A stretch of DNA of 50,017 nucleotides from Bacteroidales bacterium. GTDB lineage: Bacteria; Bacteroidota; Bacteroidia; Bacteroidales; Marinilabiliaceae. Positions 8,187 through 16,385 of the stretch are shown piece by piece. The position numbers and the translations under genes were made by a program. Under the pieces are notes generated by a model. It was given only the letters and a program-made list of their open reading frames with translations, did no database searches and was not told the origin of the DNA. Where the stretch lies: positions 1 through 50,017 of the forward strand of contig JAFPZF010000062.1 in assembly GCA_017417385.1 (NCBI GenBank), in the 5' to 3' direction. Within the stretch, counting starts at the first letter, position 1; the number at the start of each line of letters is the position of its first letter.

Positions 8187-9539
8187 ATGGCAAACGTTGA
8201 GGCAGAGGTCAATGAATTCATGACCAAGATCATCGCCAAGAACCCAGGCGAGAGCGAGTTCCATCAGGCAGTGAAGGAGGTCGTCACGTCTTTGATGCCG
8301 TTCATCGACGAGAACCCTAAGTACAAGGCAGCCAAGATCCTTGAGAGGATGGCAGAGCCTGAGAGGATCATCATCTTCAGGGTACCATGGACAGATGACA
8401 AGGGCAACATCCAGATCAACCGTGGATTCCGTATCGAGATGAACAGCGCGATTGGTCCGTACAAAGGTGGTCTTCGTTTCCACCCGACCGTAAACCTCGG
8501 CGTGTTGAAGTTCCTTGCATTCGAGCAGGTCTTGAAGAACAGCTTGACGACGTTGCCGATGGGTGGCGGTAAGGGTGGTTCAGACTTCGACCCGAAGGGC
8601 AAGAGCGATGCAGAGGTTATGCGTTTCTGCCAGAGCTTTATGACAGAGCTTCAGCGTCACATCGGTCCAGACACGGACGTACCGGCAGGTGACATCGGTG
8701 TAGGTGGTCGTGAGATTGGTTACCTCTTCGGACAGTACAAGCGTCTGAGGAACGAGTTCACGGGTGTCTTGACAGGCAAGGGACTTGGCTGGGGTGGCTC
8801 GCTGATCCGTCCGGAGGCAACAGGCTACGGAGTCGTATACTTCGCATCTGAGATGCTTGCAACGCAGGGCAAGGAGTTCAAGGGCAAGACCGTACTCGTC
8901 TCTGGTTCAGGAAACGTAGCACAGTTTGCAGTCGAGAAGGCGACGCAGCTTGGTGCAAAGGTTGTCACGATGTCTGACTCGAACGGCTACATCTATGACG
9001 CAGAGGGCATCAACGAGGAGAAGCTCGCATACGTCAAGGAGCTCAAGAACGTCAAGAGAGGCCGTATCAAGGAGTACGCTACGAAGTATCCTAGCGCCAA
9101 GTACTTCGAGGGCGAGAGGCCATGGGGCGTCAAGGCAGACATAGCATTGCCATGCGCAACCCAGAACGAGATCAACGAGGAGGATGCAAAGAAGCTCGTA
9201 GCAAACGGAATCTTCTGCATCGCAGAGGGTGCTAACATGCCATCGACGAACGAGGCAATCGCAGTCTATCAGAAATCACGTATCCTCTACGCACCGGGCA
9301 AGGCATCTAACGCAGGTGGTGTAGCAACGTCTGGTCTTGAGATGACGCAGAACAGCGAGAGGCTTGCATGGTCACGTGAGGAGGTTGATGCTAAGTTGCA
9401 TCAGATCATGATCGGCATCCATGCTACTTGCGCCAAGTATGGCAAGGAGGCAGACGGACACATCGACTACGTCAAGGGAGCTAACATCGGTGGCTTCGTT
9501 AAGGTGGCTGATGCTATGATGGATCAGGGTCTCGTATAA
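8187..9539 (+). CDS. gdhA: NADP-type glutamate dehydrogenase
   Basis: This 450-residue cytoplasmic enzyme interconverts 2-oxoglutarate plus ammonium and glutamate, usually using NADPH in this family; it is a main route of ammonium assimilation in Bacteroidales. It has GPYKGGLRFHP at about residues 90-100, the catalytic-lysine motif PMGGGKGG at 124-131 (Lys129), GDIGVGGREIGYL near 168-180, and the nucleotide-binding GSGNVA at 240-245. Length is exact for the hexameric class. Codon use (ATC, CGT, GGT) differs from the ATA/AGG-rich neighbours and suggests high expression. It stands alone between a polypurine leader and an intergenic repeat element. Confidence 0.97.
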   Translation: MANVEAEVNEFMTKIIAKNPGESEFHQAVKEVVTSLMPFIDENPKYKAAKILERMAEPERIIIFRVPWTDDKGNIQINRGFRIEMNSAIGPYKGGLRFHPTVNLGVLKFLAFEQVLKNSLTTLPMGGGKGGSDFDPKGKSDAEVMRFCQSFMTELQRHIGPDTDVPAGDIGVGGREIGYLFGQYKRLRNEFTGVLTGKGLGWGGSLIRPEATGYGVVYFASEMLATQGKEFKGKTVLVSGSGNVAQFAVEKATQLGAKVVTMSDSNGYIYDAEGINEEKLAYVKELKNVKRGRIKEYATKYPSAKYFEGERPWGVKADIALPCATQNEINEEDAKKLVANGIFCIAEGANMPSTNEAIAVYQKSRILYAPGKASNAGGVATSGLEMTQNSERLAWSREEVDAKLHQIMIGIHATCAKYGKEADGHIDYVKGANIGGFVKVADAMMDQGLV

Positions 9540-9540
9540 G

Positions 9541-9729
9541 TAGACTCCTATAAATTGCTTTTGCCGCGTTGGCGATGCCTTCATTCCTCACGCTCGGAAA
9601 TTGGAGCAAGCTCCATTTCTCTCGCTTAATCGGAATGTTACGCTAACTTTTGAAATCCTCATGTACTTCAGTACACTCCGGTGTTCAAAAGTTCGCAAGC
9701 CTTGCAAAATCTAATTTATAGAACTCCAC
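9541..9729 (+). repeat. Intergenic stem-loop element, copy 2
   Basis: It begins one base after the gdhA stop. The left end (CTCCTATAAATTGC) and right end (AATTTATAGAACTCC) form an imperfect terminal inverted repeat. Module A runs 9582-9637, with outer stem CATTCC/GGAATG and inner hairpin GGAGC-AA-GCTCC flanked by GAAAT and ATTTC. Module B runs 9645-9693, with outer stem AACTTTTGAA/TTCAAAAGTT and inner hairpin TGTACT-TC-AGTACA. Same orientation relative to the upstream gene as copies 3, 4 and 5. Confidence 0.88.
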
Positions 9730-9768
9730 ATAAACCGAGGAGCGTTAATTAGAACCGTTCATAAATAG

Positions 9769-9810
9769 ATTCCCGCCGGAGAGCAAATCTCTGGCGGGAA
9801 TTCTGTTTTT
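9769..9810 (+). terminator. Rho-independent terminator-like hairpin
   Basis: ATTCCCGCC (9769-9777) pairs perfectly with GGCGGGAAT (9793-9801). The loop has a second GAGA/TCTC pairing, and a T-rich tail TTCTGTTTTT follows. It lies between convergent gdhA and the minus-strand aminotransferase gene and may act on both. Confidence 0.8.
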
Positions 9811-9858
9811 AGAAGGGAATAGAGTCGAGGGAAAGAGATAGAAAGGGAATTGAATTTG

Positions 9859-9910
9859 GATTGAACAGAGATTGAATGGAGATTAAACAGAGATTGAACG
9901 GGGATTGAAG
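9859..9910. repeat. 11-base tandem repeat, about 4.7 units
   Basis: Successive units are GATTGAACAGA, GATTGAATGGA, GATTAAACAGA, GATTGAACGGG and partial GATTGAAG. The array ends two bases beyond the 3' end of the minus-strand gene that stops at 9913, so it lies in that gene's 3' untranslated region. A more degenerate version (GAATTGAATTTG) extends leftwards. Confidence 0.8.
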
Positions 9911-9912
9911 AC

Positions 9913-10791
9913 TCAGAAGATAAACGTCTTGCGAAGTTCTTCGGCCAGGTCGATGGACAAGCTCGTAAAGAACCTCTTATTTTGTCCGAGAGAGACGACA
10001 GGTCTGAGGCCCAAGGTGGAGCTACAGACAAAGCAGTCGTGAGCCATATTGAGCAGAGAGTCGTCGATATTGTCAACGACCTCGAATTTCAAATGTTTAG
10101 CATCGAAGACCTCCTTGAGGGACTTGTCGATAGCGTCTGAGATGCCGCCAGTCTGTTCGCCGACAGTCACAACCTTACTACCTGGGAACGAGAAATATAG
10201 GGCGCCGAGGGTAGAACGGAGGATCCTATGCTGACTGTCGCAGAGGCAGGCGCCGACAAAGCCAGCCTTTTTAGCGCGAGCGTGTTCAAGACTGACGACG
10301 ATCCTATTGACGCCCATCTTGTCGGAGAGACCGGTGGAGATATAGAGATCCTTTGAAGCCGGGGCGAGATGAATAGGCTCTGCCTGGACCTCGAAGATAT
10401 TAGACTCCACACGTCTTTGAAAGATAGAGTAGTCTACCCTACCCTTGCTATCCTCCCACGCCATGAGCCTAACAACAGAATAAGGAGGATACTTATTCTT
10501 ATTGGCAAGAACGTGAATTGACCTCTTAATATCGGCAGATGTAGGCATCCTATACTTATCGAGACCGATAAGTTCAGCCTTCTCGACGAAGCGAAGATAG
10601 TGTTCTCTCCAGAGAGTCGGCTCGTTACCCTCGAGGAACATATCCTCGGAAGCATAGATGCCGACCGAGACAGAGGTATTGACGCGCCACAAGGGTGCGT
10701 CATTCACGGGCAGATACTCTTTAGCGTGATAATACGTGGGGCCCCACTCATCGAACCCACTCACAGAGGGGAACATAAGAATATCGTCCAT
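9913..10791 (-). CDS. Class IV (PabC/IlvE fold) aminotransferase-like protein
   Basis: This 292-residue protein resembles fold-type IV PLP enzymes (branched-chain aminotransferases, aminodeoxychorismate lyase). There is an LWREHYLRF-type arginine/histidine segment near residues 60-70, where family members read R..H..R. A candidate PLP lysine is Lys158 in SDKMGVNR, followed by the typical AxxxGFxxxxLxD run (AGFVGACLCDSQ) at 176-187. The usual Glu of the VxExxxxNxF motif is replaced, the region reading ILRSTLGALYF, so the reaction may be altered. It follows fabD on the same strand after an 82-base gap with a hairpin. The E. coli fab cluster also carries pabC, which fits but does not prove a folate role. 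The substrate is unknown. Confidence 0.55.
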   Translation of the reverse strand: MDDILMFPSVSGFDEWGPTYYHAKEYLPVNDAPLWRVNTSVSVGIYASEDMFLEGNEPTLWREHYLRFVEKAELIGLDKYRMPTSADIKRSIHVLANKNKYPPYSVVRLMAWEDSKGRVDYSIFQRRVESNIFEVQAEPIHLAPASKDLYISTGLSDKMGVNRIVVSLEHARAKKAGFVGACLCDSQHRILRSTLGALYFSFPGSKVVTVGEQTGGISDAIDKSLKEVFDAKHLKFEVVDNIDDSLLNMAHDCFVCSSTLGLRPVVSLGQNKRFFTSLSIDLAEELRKTFIF

Positions 10792-10813
10792 AGTTTGTCG
10801 GAATCGTCATAAA

Positions 10814-10850
10814 GAGAGGCAAGACAGAGGTAGTATCTGCCTTGCCTCTC
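10814..10850 (-). terminator. Hairpin between fabD and the aminotransferase gene
   Basis: GAGAGGCAAG (10814-10823) pairs with CTTGCCTCTC (10841-10850), and the stem extends through CAGA/TCTG after one mismatch. On the minus strand it follows the fabD stop. The trailing T-run is weak (TTTATGACG), so it may attenuate rather than end transcription. Confidence 0.55.
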
Positions 10851-10873
10851 CTAGTATTAATAGCTGAACAATA

Positions 10874-11770
10874 TTATTTCTCGAGGTCGGCGAGAGTCGA
10901 AGCGCCAGCAACAGCGACGTTCTTGTCAGTCTTCCTGATGAGACCCTGGAGCACCTTGCCAGGGCCGAGCTCGAAGAACTCCGTAGCGCCGTCGGCGATC
11001 ATAGCCCTGACGCTCTGAGTCCAGCGGACAGAAGAGGTGAGCTGCGAGACGAGATTCTTCTTGATCACGTCTGGGTCGGACTCAGCCTTAGCAGTGACGT
11101 TCTGGTAGACCGGGCAACGCGGAGCGGAGAATACAGTATGCTCGATAGCGTCGGCGAGCTCAGCCCTTGCAGCCTCCATAAAAGGAGAGTGGAAAGCGCC
11201 GCTGACAGCGAGCTTGAGTGCTCTCTTAGCGCCAGCCTCGGACAGCCTCTTGCAAGCCTCGTCGATACCGTCGACAGAGCCAGAGATGACGAGCTGCCCC
11301 GGGCAGTTGTAGTTAGCCGGGACTACGCCATCGACCTCGGAGCAGACCTTTTCTACGACAGCGTCGTCGAGGCCGACGATAGCAGCCATAGTAGAAGGCT
11401 GAGCCTCGCAAGCCCTCTGCATAGCCATGGCCCTATGGGAGACGAGGCGTACGCCATCCTCGAATGAGATAGCGCCTGCGGCGACGAGAGCAGAGAACTC
11501 GCCGAGAGAGTGGCCAGCGACCATGTCTGGGAGGAACTTGTCGCCCAAGACCTTGGCGAGGACGACAGAGTGGAGGAATATAGCGGGCTGAGTAACCTTC
11601 GTCTGCCTGAGTTCCTCGTCGGAGCCGCGGAACATGACATCAGTCAGTTTGAAACCGAGGATAGCGTCGGCAGACTCGAAGAGCTGCTTAGCCATCGGGT
11701 TGTTGTCGTACAGGTCGAGACCCATTCCAGAATACTGGGCACCCTGACCAGGAAACACGTAAGCCTTCAT
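10874..11770 (-). CDS. fabD: Malonyl-CoA:ACP transacylase
   Basis: This 298-residue cytoplasmic enzyme moves malonyl groups from CoA to acyl carrier protein, the entry step of fatty acid elongation. It shows FPGQGAQYSGMG at residues 6-17, the nucleophile motif GHSLG at 86-90 with Ser88, and GAFHSPFM at 191-198 with the catalytic His194. Length is normal. It lies between ppx (34-base gap) and an aminotransferase-like gene, all on the minus strand. Codon use is C-ending (CTC, GCC, ATC), mirroring the purine-rich plus strand. Confidence 0.96.
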   Translation of the reverse strand: MKAYVFPGQGAQYSGMGLDLYDNNPMAKQLFESADAILGFKLTDVMFRGSDEELRQTKVTQPAIFLHSVVLAKVLGDKFLPDMVAGHSLGEFSALVAAGAISFEDGVRLVSHRAMAMQRACEAQPSTMAAIVGLDDAVVEKVCSEVDGVVPANYNCPGQLVISGSVDGIDEACKRLSEAGAKRALKLAVSGAFHSPFMEAARAELADAIEHTVFSAPRCPVYQNVTAKAESDPDVIKKNLVSQLTSSVRWTQSVRAMIADGATEFFELGPGKVLQGLIRKTDKNVAVAGASTLADLEK

Positions 11771-11804
11771 GTCGTGTATAAGATATTAATAAACAATTAT
11801 TGTA

Positions 11805-12698
11805 CTAGCGGAACTTGTTCCAGAGCGTCTGGATAATACCATCAGAGAGGCCGTCGGAGGGGATTTCGATCTGATCGACCTCGAGGGCGTCTGCGATAGT
11901 CAGGAAGACCTCGGCGGCAGGGACGATGACATCGGCGCGGTCTGGCTTGAGCCTATAGAGCTCCATACGCCCCTTAACATCGAGACTGCGGAGGTCCTCG
12001 TAGATTCCTCTGAGAGTCTCGACGCTCATAGTCCTATGAGTGACCTCGCGGTCTTGGGCGAGGGAGAAGAGCTTGTTGATATTACCGCCAGCGCCGATGA
12101 TACAGACCTTACCGGTACATCTCGAGATGTAGTCCAGCCTCAGGTTGTGCATATCGTTGGCGATACGATTCTTCCAATAAGGGTCGACGACGCCGTTGAT
12201 AATCCTGACAGTCCCTACCCTATAGGAGTGGCTGCTCAGTGTATGCCCACGACTGATGAGACTCACCTCGGTGCTACCGCCACCGACATCGACGTAGGCG
12301 ACAGTCCTATTGTCGTCTGGGAGGACATTAGAGCAGGCGATAGCTGCCTCCTCCCTGCCGGTAATGATCTCGACATTGATGCCCGTCTCGGCGAGGATAC
12401 GCTCGGCAATCTCCTTACCGTTGGCAGCCTCACGGAGAGCGGCGGTAGCGCAGGCGCGCATATTAGACTTGTCGACCTCGTAGAGTTTCAGTACGATAGC
12501 GTAGGCCCTCATAAGGTCGACTAGGTCGGCGCTCTTCTTGTCGGACAGCAGTCCCGTCGTGAAGACGTCGCCGCCGAGGCGCAGAGGAACGCGAAGGAGG
12601 ACCGACTTGCTGAACGAGCCAGTATTCTCGTCCTCGAGTCGTTTTATGAGCAGTCGAACAGCGTTCGAACCGATATCAATAGCTCCGTAATTTTTCAT
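11805..12698 (-). CDS. ppx: Ppx/GppA-type exopolyphosphatase, short form
   Basis: This 297-residue member of the ASKHA phosphatase superfamily should hydrolyse terminal phosphate from polyphosphate or convert pppGpp to ppGpp. Motifs are GAIDIGSNAVRLLI at 5-18 (phosphate 1 loop), ATAALREAANG at 84-94, the catalytic-Glu region TGREEAAIACS at 113-123, and DVGGGSTEVSL at 137-147 (phosphate 2). It has only the two core domains and lacks the C-terminal HD-type region of E. coli Ppx, as is usual in Bacteroidota. A polyphosphate kinase gene lies about 21 kb away at 33813 on the plus strand, so both arms of polyphosphate turnover are in the window. Confidence 0.9.
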   Translation of the reverse strand: MKNYGAIDIGSNAVRLLIKRLEDENTGSFSKSVLLRVPLRLGGDVFTTGLLSDKKSADLVDLMRAYAIVLKLYEVDKSNMRACATAALREAANGKEIAERILAETGINVEIITGREEAAIACSNVLPDDNRTVAYVDVGGGSTEVSLISRGHTLSSHSYRVGTVRIINGVVDPYWKNRIANDMHNLRLDYISRCTGKVCIIGAGGNINKLFSLAQDREVTHRTMSVETLRGIYEDLRSLDVKGRMELYRLKPDRADVIVPAAEVFLTIADALEVDQIEIPSDGLSDGIIQTLWNKFR

Positions 12699-12778
12699 CT
12701 TGTGCCAATCTCCTTTCTGCCGACAGAGCCGGCATAAACATCGGAGTCACCTCGCCCCCCATCCAGGCAAATCGCAAG

Positions 12779-12786
12779 CGAAAGTA
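12779..12786 (-). promoter_or_regulatory. Possible -7 box for ppx-fabD
   Basis: Read on the minus strand, TACTTTCG is one mismatch from TAnnTTTG, about 80 bases before the ppx ATG. A TTG lies 23 bases upstream, slightly beyond the usual spacing. Confidence 0.3.
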
Positions 12787-12934
12787 CAACTTTTTGCTCA
12801 CTTTACCCACAATAGTTCGATAAAGTAGCCGAAGAGGCGTCAAATTGTCAGAAAAGTCGGGACAATTCGATAGAACAGAAAGACGATCATGACTGTACCA
12901 AGTCTATACCACGTCTAATCCAAGTCTAACCAAG

Positions 12935-13062
12935 AGAGGAGAAAAGAAGGAAATAAAAGGAGAAAGAGAAGGAGGAAGAGAGGGAAGAAGGGAAAGTGAG
13001 GTGAGAGAAAGAGAAGGAGGAGAGAAGGAGGAGAGAAGAAGGAGAGAAAGCGCATATAAGTA
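12935..13062 (+). other. Non-coding polypurine tract
   Basis: Within the 422-base gap between divergent ppx and the PAP2 gene, this stretch is almost pure A/G on the plus strand (GAGAAAGAGAAGGAGGAAG and similar). It sits just upstream of the PAP2 promoter, as the tract before gdhA does. The rest of the gap (12699-12934) holds the possible ppx promoter and no gene that I can see. Confidence 0.65.
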
Positions 13063-13094
13063 GGAAAGAATAGGGACAATTATAAAAATACTCG

Positions 13095-13102
13095 TAAATT
13101 TG
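13095..13102 (+). promoter_or_regulatory. Predicted -7 box for the PAP2-rsmE operon
   Basis: TAAATTTG, 18 bases before the PAP2 ATG, matches TAnnTTTG. It implies a leader of about ten bases and leaves the polypurine tract upstream of the transcript. Confidence 0.55.
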
Positions 13103-13120
13103 CAGTAATAAGATAAAACG

Positions 13121-13834
13121 ATGGAACAGCTAATATTTGCGGACAAAGAAATAACCCTCTTCCTAAACAGCCTATACACATTATGGCAGGACATATTCTT
13201 CTACTTAGCGACGTCTCGGACGATATGGATACCGCTGTACTTAGCCTTGTTCTGGATGATACTACGGAGGCAGGGAGCGAGTGGGCTGATGACAGTTGTC
13301 GTCGTAGCGCTTCTCGTCGTCGTAGCTGACCAGTTGACATCTGGGCTTATGAAGCCGCTATGCGAGCGGTTCCGCCCGACGCACGACCCGATGCTGCAGT
13401 ACATGGTACACACCGTCAACGGCTACAGGGGAGGCAGTTATGGATTTGCGTCGTCTCATGCAGCGAACTGCTTTGCGATATTTGGGTTCTTCGCGCTCGT
13501 CACACGACACATAGGCCTATCCATCTCGCTTGGCACGTGGGCGCTCATCAACTCATACGGAAGGATATACCAGGGAGTACATTTCTTCGGTGACGTACTA
13601 GTCGGGGCCATCATAGGGCTCATCATAGCGAGGATAGTATACGAGATATACCTACACGTCGCGCTACACTTCTTCGTCATCAGCCATCATAACAAGTGGA
13701 CATTGAAGAGCGGCCTCGGGAGGTCGTTTGGAGAGGACGAGCCGTCGGTCGTCGCGTATACATTCTGGACGACAATAGTCCTGCTGGTCATCATCGTCTC
13801 ACTAATGACGAAGTATAATGGAATTGCTATTTGA
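13121..13834 (+). CDS. PAP2-family membrane phosphatase
   Basis: This 237-residue inner-membrane protein has about five to six helices and the three-part PAP2 phosphatase signature: KxxxxxxRP at Lys78-Pro86, ASSHA around His113 (a variant of PSGH), and RxxxxxHxxxD at Arg148, His154 and Asp158. Such enzymes remove phosphate from lipid phosphates such as undecaprenyl pyrophosphate or phosphatidate on the periplasmic face. The specific lipid cannot be read from sequence. The C-terminus overlaps rsmE by 17 bases, implying co-translation. Confidence 0.88.
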   Translation: MEQLIFADKEITLFLNSLYTLWQDIFFYLATSRTIWIPLYLALFWMILRRQGASGLMTVVVVALLVVVADQLTSGLMKPLCERFRPTHDPMLQYMVHTVNGYRGGSYGFASSHAANCFAIFGFFALVTRHIGLSISLGTWALINSYGRIYQGVHFFGDVLVGAIIGLIIARIVYEIYLHVALHFFVISHHNKWTLKSGLGRSFGEDEPSVVAYTFWTTIVLLVIIVSLMTKYNGIAI

Positions 13835-14522
13835 CAGGGACTTTTGTGCCGGGGCGCTCCTCTCGGAGGAGGAGAGTCGACATTGCGTCAAAGTGTTGCG
13901 ACACAGGGCGGGAGACATCGTCCACGTCACAGACGGAGCGGGGCGGCTATATGACTGCAAGATAGTCAAGGCAGACGCACGGGGTTGCGAGCTTGAAGTC
14001 GTCGGCAGCAAGGAAGTCGGAGGAGGAAAGCCGACCGTCCACATAGCCGTAGCGCCGACGAAGAACAACGACAGACTCGAGTGGGCAGTAGAGAAGATGA
14101 CAGAGATCGGCGTCACGAAGATAACGCCGTTGATATGCGAGAGGAGCGAGAGGGAGCGGCTACGGATAGACAGACTAGAGAAGATCGTCATAGCGGCGTG
14201 CAAGCAATCGCTGAAGTGCGTACTGCCGGAAGTATCTGAGCCGACAACATTCGAGGACCTCATAGAGAGCACGACAGAGGAGGAGCGCTTCATACTGCAC
14301 TGTGGGGACACGCCGAAGCCACACCTATTCGAGGCGTTCACGGCAGGCAGGTCGGCAATAGTGCTGATAGGTCCGGAGGGAGACTTCTCGCCGACGGAGG
14401 TCAAGCGGGCGATAGAGAAAGGATTCAAGGAGTGCACCCTCGGGGAGGAGCGACTCAGGACGGAGACGGCGGCCGTAGTAGCGGACAACATAATAGCGTT
14501 GAAGAATCAGATAAACAAATAA
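13818..14522 (+). CDS. rsmE: 16S rRNA m3U1498 methyltransferase
   Basis: This 234-residue SPOUT-class enzyme methylates N3 of U1498 in 16S rRNA using S-adenosylmethionine. The PUA-like N-terminal domain contains EESRHCVKVLRHRAGD at 18-33. The trefoil-knot SAM site shows LIGPEGDFSPTEV at 183-195 and LGEERLRTETAAV at 208-220, the classic RsmE signature. Length is normal. It overlaps the PAP2 gene by 17 bases, and the next gene starts one base after its stop codon. Confidence 0.95.
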   Translation: MELLFDRDFCAGALLSEEESRHCVKVLRHRAGDIVHVTDGAGRLYDCKIVKADARGCELEVVGSKEVGGGKPTVHIAVAPTKNNDRLEWAVEKMTEIGVTKITPLICERSERERLRIDRLEKIVIAACKQSLKCVLPEVSEPTTFEDLIESTTEEERFILHCGDTPKPHLFEAFTAGRSAIVLIGPEGDFSPTEVKRAIEKGFKECTLGEERLRTETAAVVADNIIALKNQINK

Positions 14523-14523
14523 G

Positions 14524-15033
14524 ATGGAGGCGGCGATAGCATTATTAGTAGGAGGCGTCTGCGTGACGATAATCGTAAACATGTTCCTACGTCGGGACAA
14601 GCAGCGCGAGAAGGCAGCATACAGGGAGAAAGTCCTCGGGGAGGTATTGCCGAACAGACTACAGGCATACGAGCGGATAGCGCTATACCTTGACAGGATC
14701 ACGATAGAGAACATGGCGATAAGGGAGCAGATAACCGTCTCGACAGCCAAGGAGCTACACAACGCCATGGTAAACAGCGTCAGGATGGAGTTCGAGCACA
14801 ACGTAGCGATGCAGATATACATATCGGAGGCATCATGGCAGAGAGTATTGAGGGCTAAGCAGGAGGTCATGAAGGACCTGAGCGAGACAGCGAAGACGAC
14901 GCATCCGAACGCTACGCCACTCGAGTACAGTGCGGAGGTCATCGAGTACGCCCGGAACAACAGCAAGTTCTACGTAGAGCGGGCACTGAGCGGGCTACGC
15001 AAGGACATAGAAGGCGAGTTCATCAACAAATAG
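14524..15033 (+). CDS. Membrane-anchored protein of unknown function
   Basis: This 169-residue protein has one N-terminal hydrophobic segment (residues 3-21) followed by a basic stretch and a long, probably helical cytoplasmic domain. The part LQAYERIALYLDRI around residue 48 and the following helical run recall an uncharacterised Bacteroidota family (DUF7935-like) often found by housekeeping genes; this is from memory. It follows rsmE after one base and probably shares its transcript. A role in assembly or scaffolding would be a guess. Confidence 0.6.
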   Translation: MEAAIALLVGGVCVTIIVNMFLRRDKQREKAAYREKVLGEVLPNRLQAYERIALYLDRITIENMAIREQITVSTAKELHNAMVNSVRMEFEHNVAMQIYISEASWQRVLRAKQEVMKDLSETAKTTHPNATPLEYSAEVIEYARNNSKFYVERALSGLRKDIEGEFINK

Positions 15034-15110
15034 ACGCAAAGAAACGTTGAGGAAGATAGGTAGAGAGCGAATTAAGTAAAACACCTAATACCAACGTAAT
15101 AAATATTTCT

Positions 15111-15118
15111 TAACTTTG
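15111..15118 (+). promoter_or_regulatory. Predicted -7 box for serC
   Basis: TAACTTTG matches TAnnTTTG exactly, 37 bases before the serC ATG. A leader rich in A (AACAACTAACAATAACAATT) follows, typical of well-expressed Bacteroidales genes. No clear -33 TTG. Confidence 0.6.
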
Positions 15119-15155
15119 CGACAGAAAACAACTAACAATAACAATTAAGGAAAAG

Positions 15156-16232
15156 ATGAAAAAGCACAATTTCTACGCTGGACCATCAATTCTGCCTCAG
15201 TACACGATCAAGAAGACTGCAGAGGCGGTGCTGGACTTTGCTGGAACAGGTCTCTCATTGTTGGAGATTTCACACCGCAGCAAGGAGTTTCAGGCAGTAA
15301 TGGACGAGGCTCAGGCTCTGTTCAAGGAGTTGCTGGAGATCCCTGCCGGCTATGAAGTTGTCTTCCTTGGTGGCGGAGCGAGCCTGCAGTTCTGCATGGT
15401 ACCGTTCAACTTGTTGAACAAGAAGGCGGCATACCTGAACACGGGCACGTGGGCGAACAAGGCAGAGGCAGAGGCTAAGGCATTTGGAGAGGTAGTATGC
15501 GTAGGATCGTCGAAGGCAGACAACTACACGTACATTCCGAAGGGCTTTGAGGCGAACGTACCAGCAGATGCCGAGTACCTACACATCACGACGAACAACA
15601 CGATATTCGGAACAGAGCTGAAGAAGGATCCGGATGTCAAGGTTCCGTTGGTAGCCGACATGTCATCAGACATATTCAGTCGTCCGGTAGACGTCTCGAA
15701 ATATGACCTCATCTATGGAGGAGCGCAGAAGAACTTGGCACCGGCAGGCTTGACGTTCGTCGTAGTCAAGACGGATGCGCTGGGCAGGGTAGAGCGTCAC
15801 ATCCCGACGATGCTCGACTATCGCACGCACATCAAGGCTGGCTCGATGTTCAACACGCCTCCATGCGTAGCAGTATATGGAGCGCTCGAGACACTTCGTT
15901 GGTTGAAGGAGCAGGGCGGAGTACCAGCGATGCAGAAGAAGAACATCAGGAAGGCCGAGAAGCTGTACAACGAGATCGACAGGAACAAGTTGTTCAAGGG
16001 CACAGTCACCTGCATGGAGGATCGTTCGCTGATGAACATCTGCTTCGTCATGAACGACGAGTACAAGGAGCTCGAGGAAGAGTTCTTGAAGTATGCTACG
16101 AGCCAGGGCATGGTCGGCATCAAGGGCCACAGGTCGGTAGGTGGATTCCGTGCATCTACGTACAACGCATTGCCAGAGGAGAGCGTAGATGCGCTCATCG
16201 AGGTGATGAAGACATTCGAGAGGAACCACTAA
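15156..16232 (+). CDS. serC: Phosphoserine aminotransferase
   Basis: This 358-residue PLP enzyme catalyses the second step of serine synthesis, converting 3-phosphohydroxypyruvate and glutamate to phosphoserine; it can also serve pyridoxal phosphate synthesis. The N-terminus [14 protein letters not shown] is typical. The PLP lysine is Lys192 in [12 protein letters not shown], and GGGASLQF at 72-79 binds the cofactor phosphate. [15 protein letters not shown] near 325-340 is the substrate-binding C-terminal motif. Length matches the family. serA follows after a terminator hairpin, giving two steps of the pathway in order; serB is not in the window. Confidence 0.97.
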   Translation: MKKHNFYAGPSILPQYTIKKTAEAVLDFAGTGLSLLEISHRSKEFQAVMDEAQALFKELLEIPAGYEVVFLGGGASLQFCMVPFNLLNKKAAYLNTGTWANKAEAEAKAFGEVVCVGSSKADNYTYIPKGFEANVPADAEYLHITTNNTIFGTELKKDPDVKVPLVADMSSDIFSRPVDVSKYDLIYGGAQKNLAPAGLTFVVVKTDALGRVERHIPTMLDYRTHIKAGSMFNTPPCVAVYGALETLRWLKEQGGVPAMQKKNIRKAEKLYNEIDRNKLFKGTVTCMEDRSLMNICFVMNDEYKELEEEFLKYATSQGMVGIKGHRSVGGFRASTYNALPEESVDALIEVMKTFERNH

Positions 16233-16300
16233 GAAAGGACATTGACAATTGCATGAATAAGCCTATCGGAAGATTGGTCGAAGATGACAATTAGAGACAG

Positions 16301-16350
16301 ACACGGCGAAGCGTACTGCAAGGACAGATGCGGCTTCGCCGTGTGCCTTT
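16301..16350 (+). terminator. Terminator between serC and serA
   Basis: ACACGGCGAAGC (16301-16312) pairs perfectly over 12 bases with GCTTCGCCGTGT (16333-16344), followed by GCCTTTTAT. The strong stem implies that much serC transcription stops here. serA, 36 bases on, then needs read-through or an unrecognised promoter. Confidence 0.78.
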
Positions 16351-16385
16351 TATAACAACCCGGGAAACAAACCAAAAAGATAGAC

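Noticed and set aside
7605-8239. Overlapping minus-strand frames rich in S, L, F and P
   Set aside because: They are low-complexity translations of the polypurine tract read in reverse and carry no start signals or domains.
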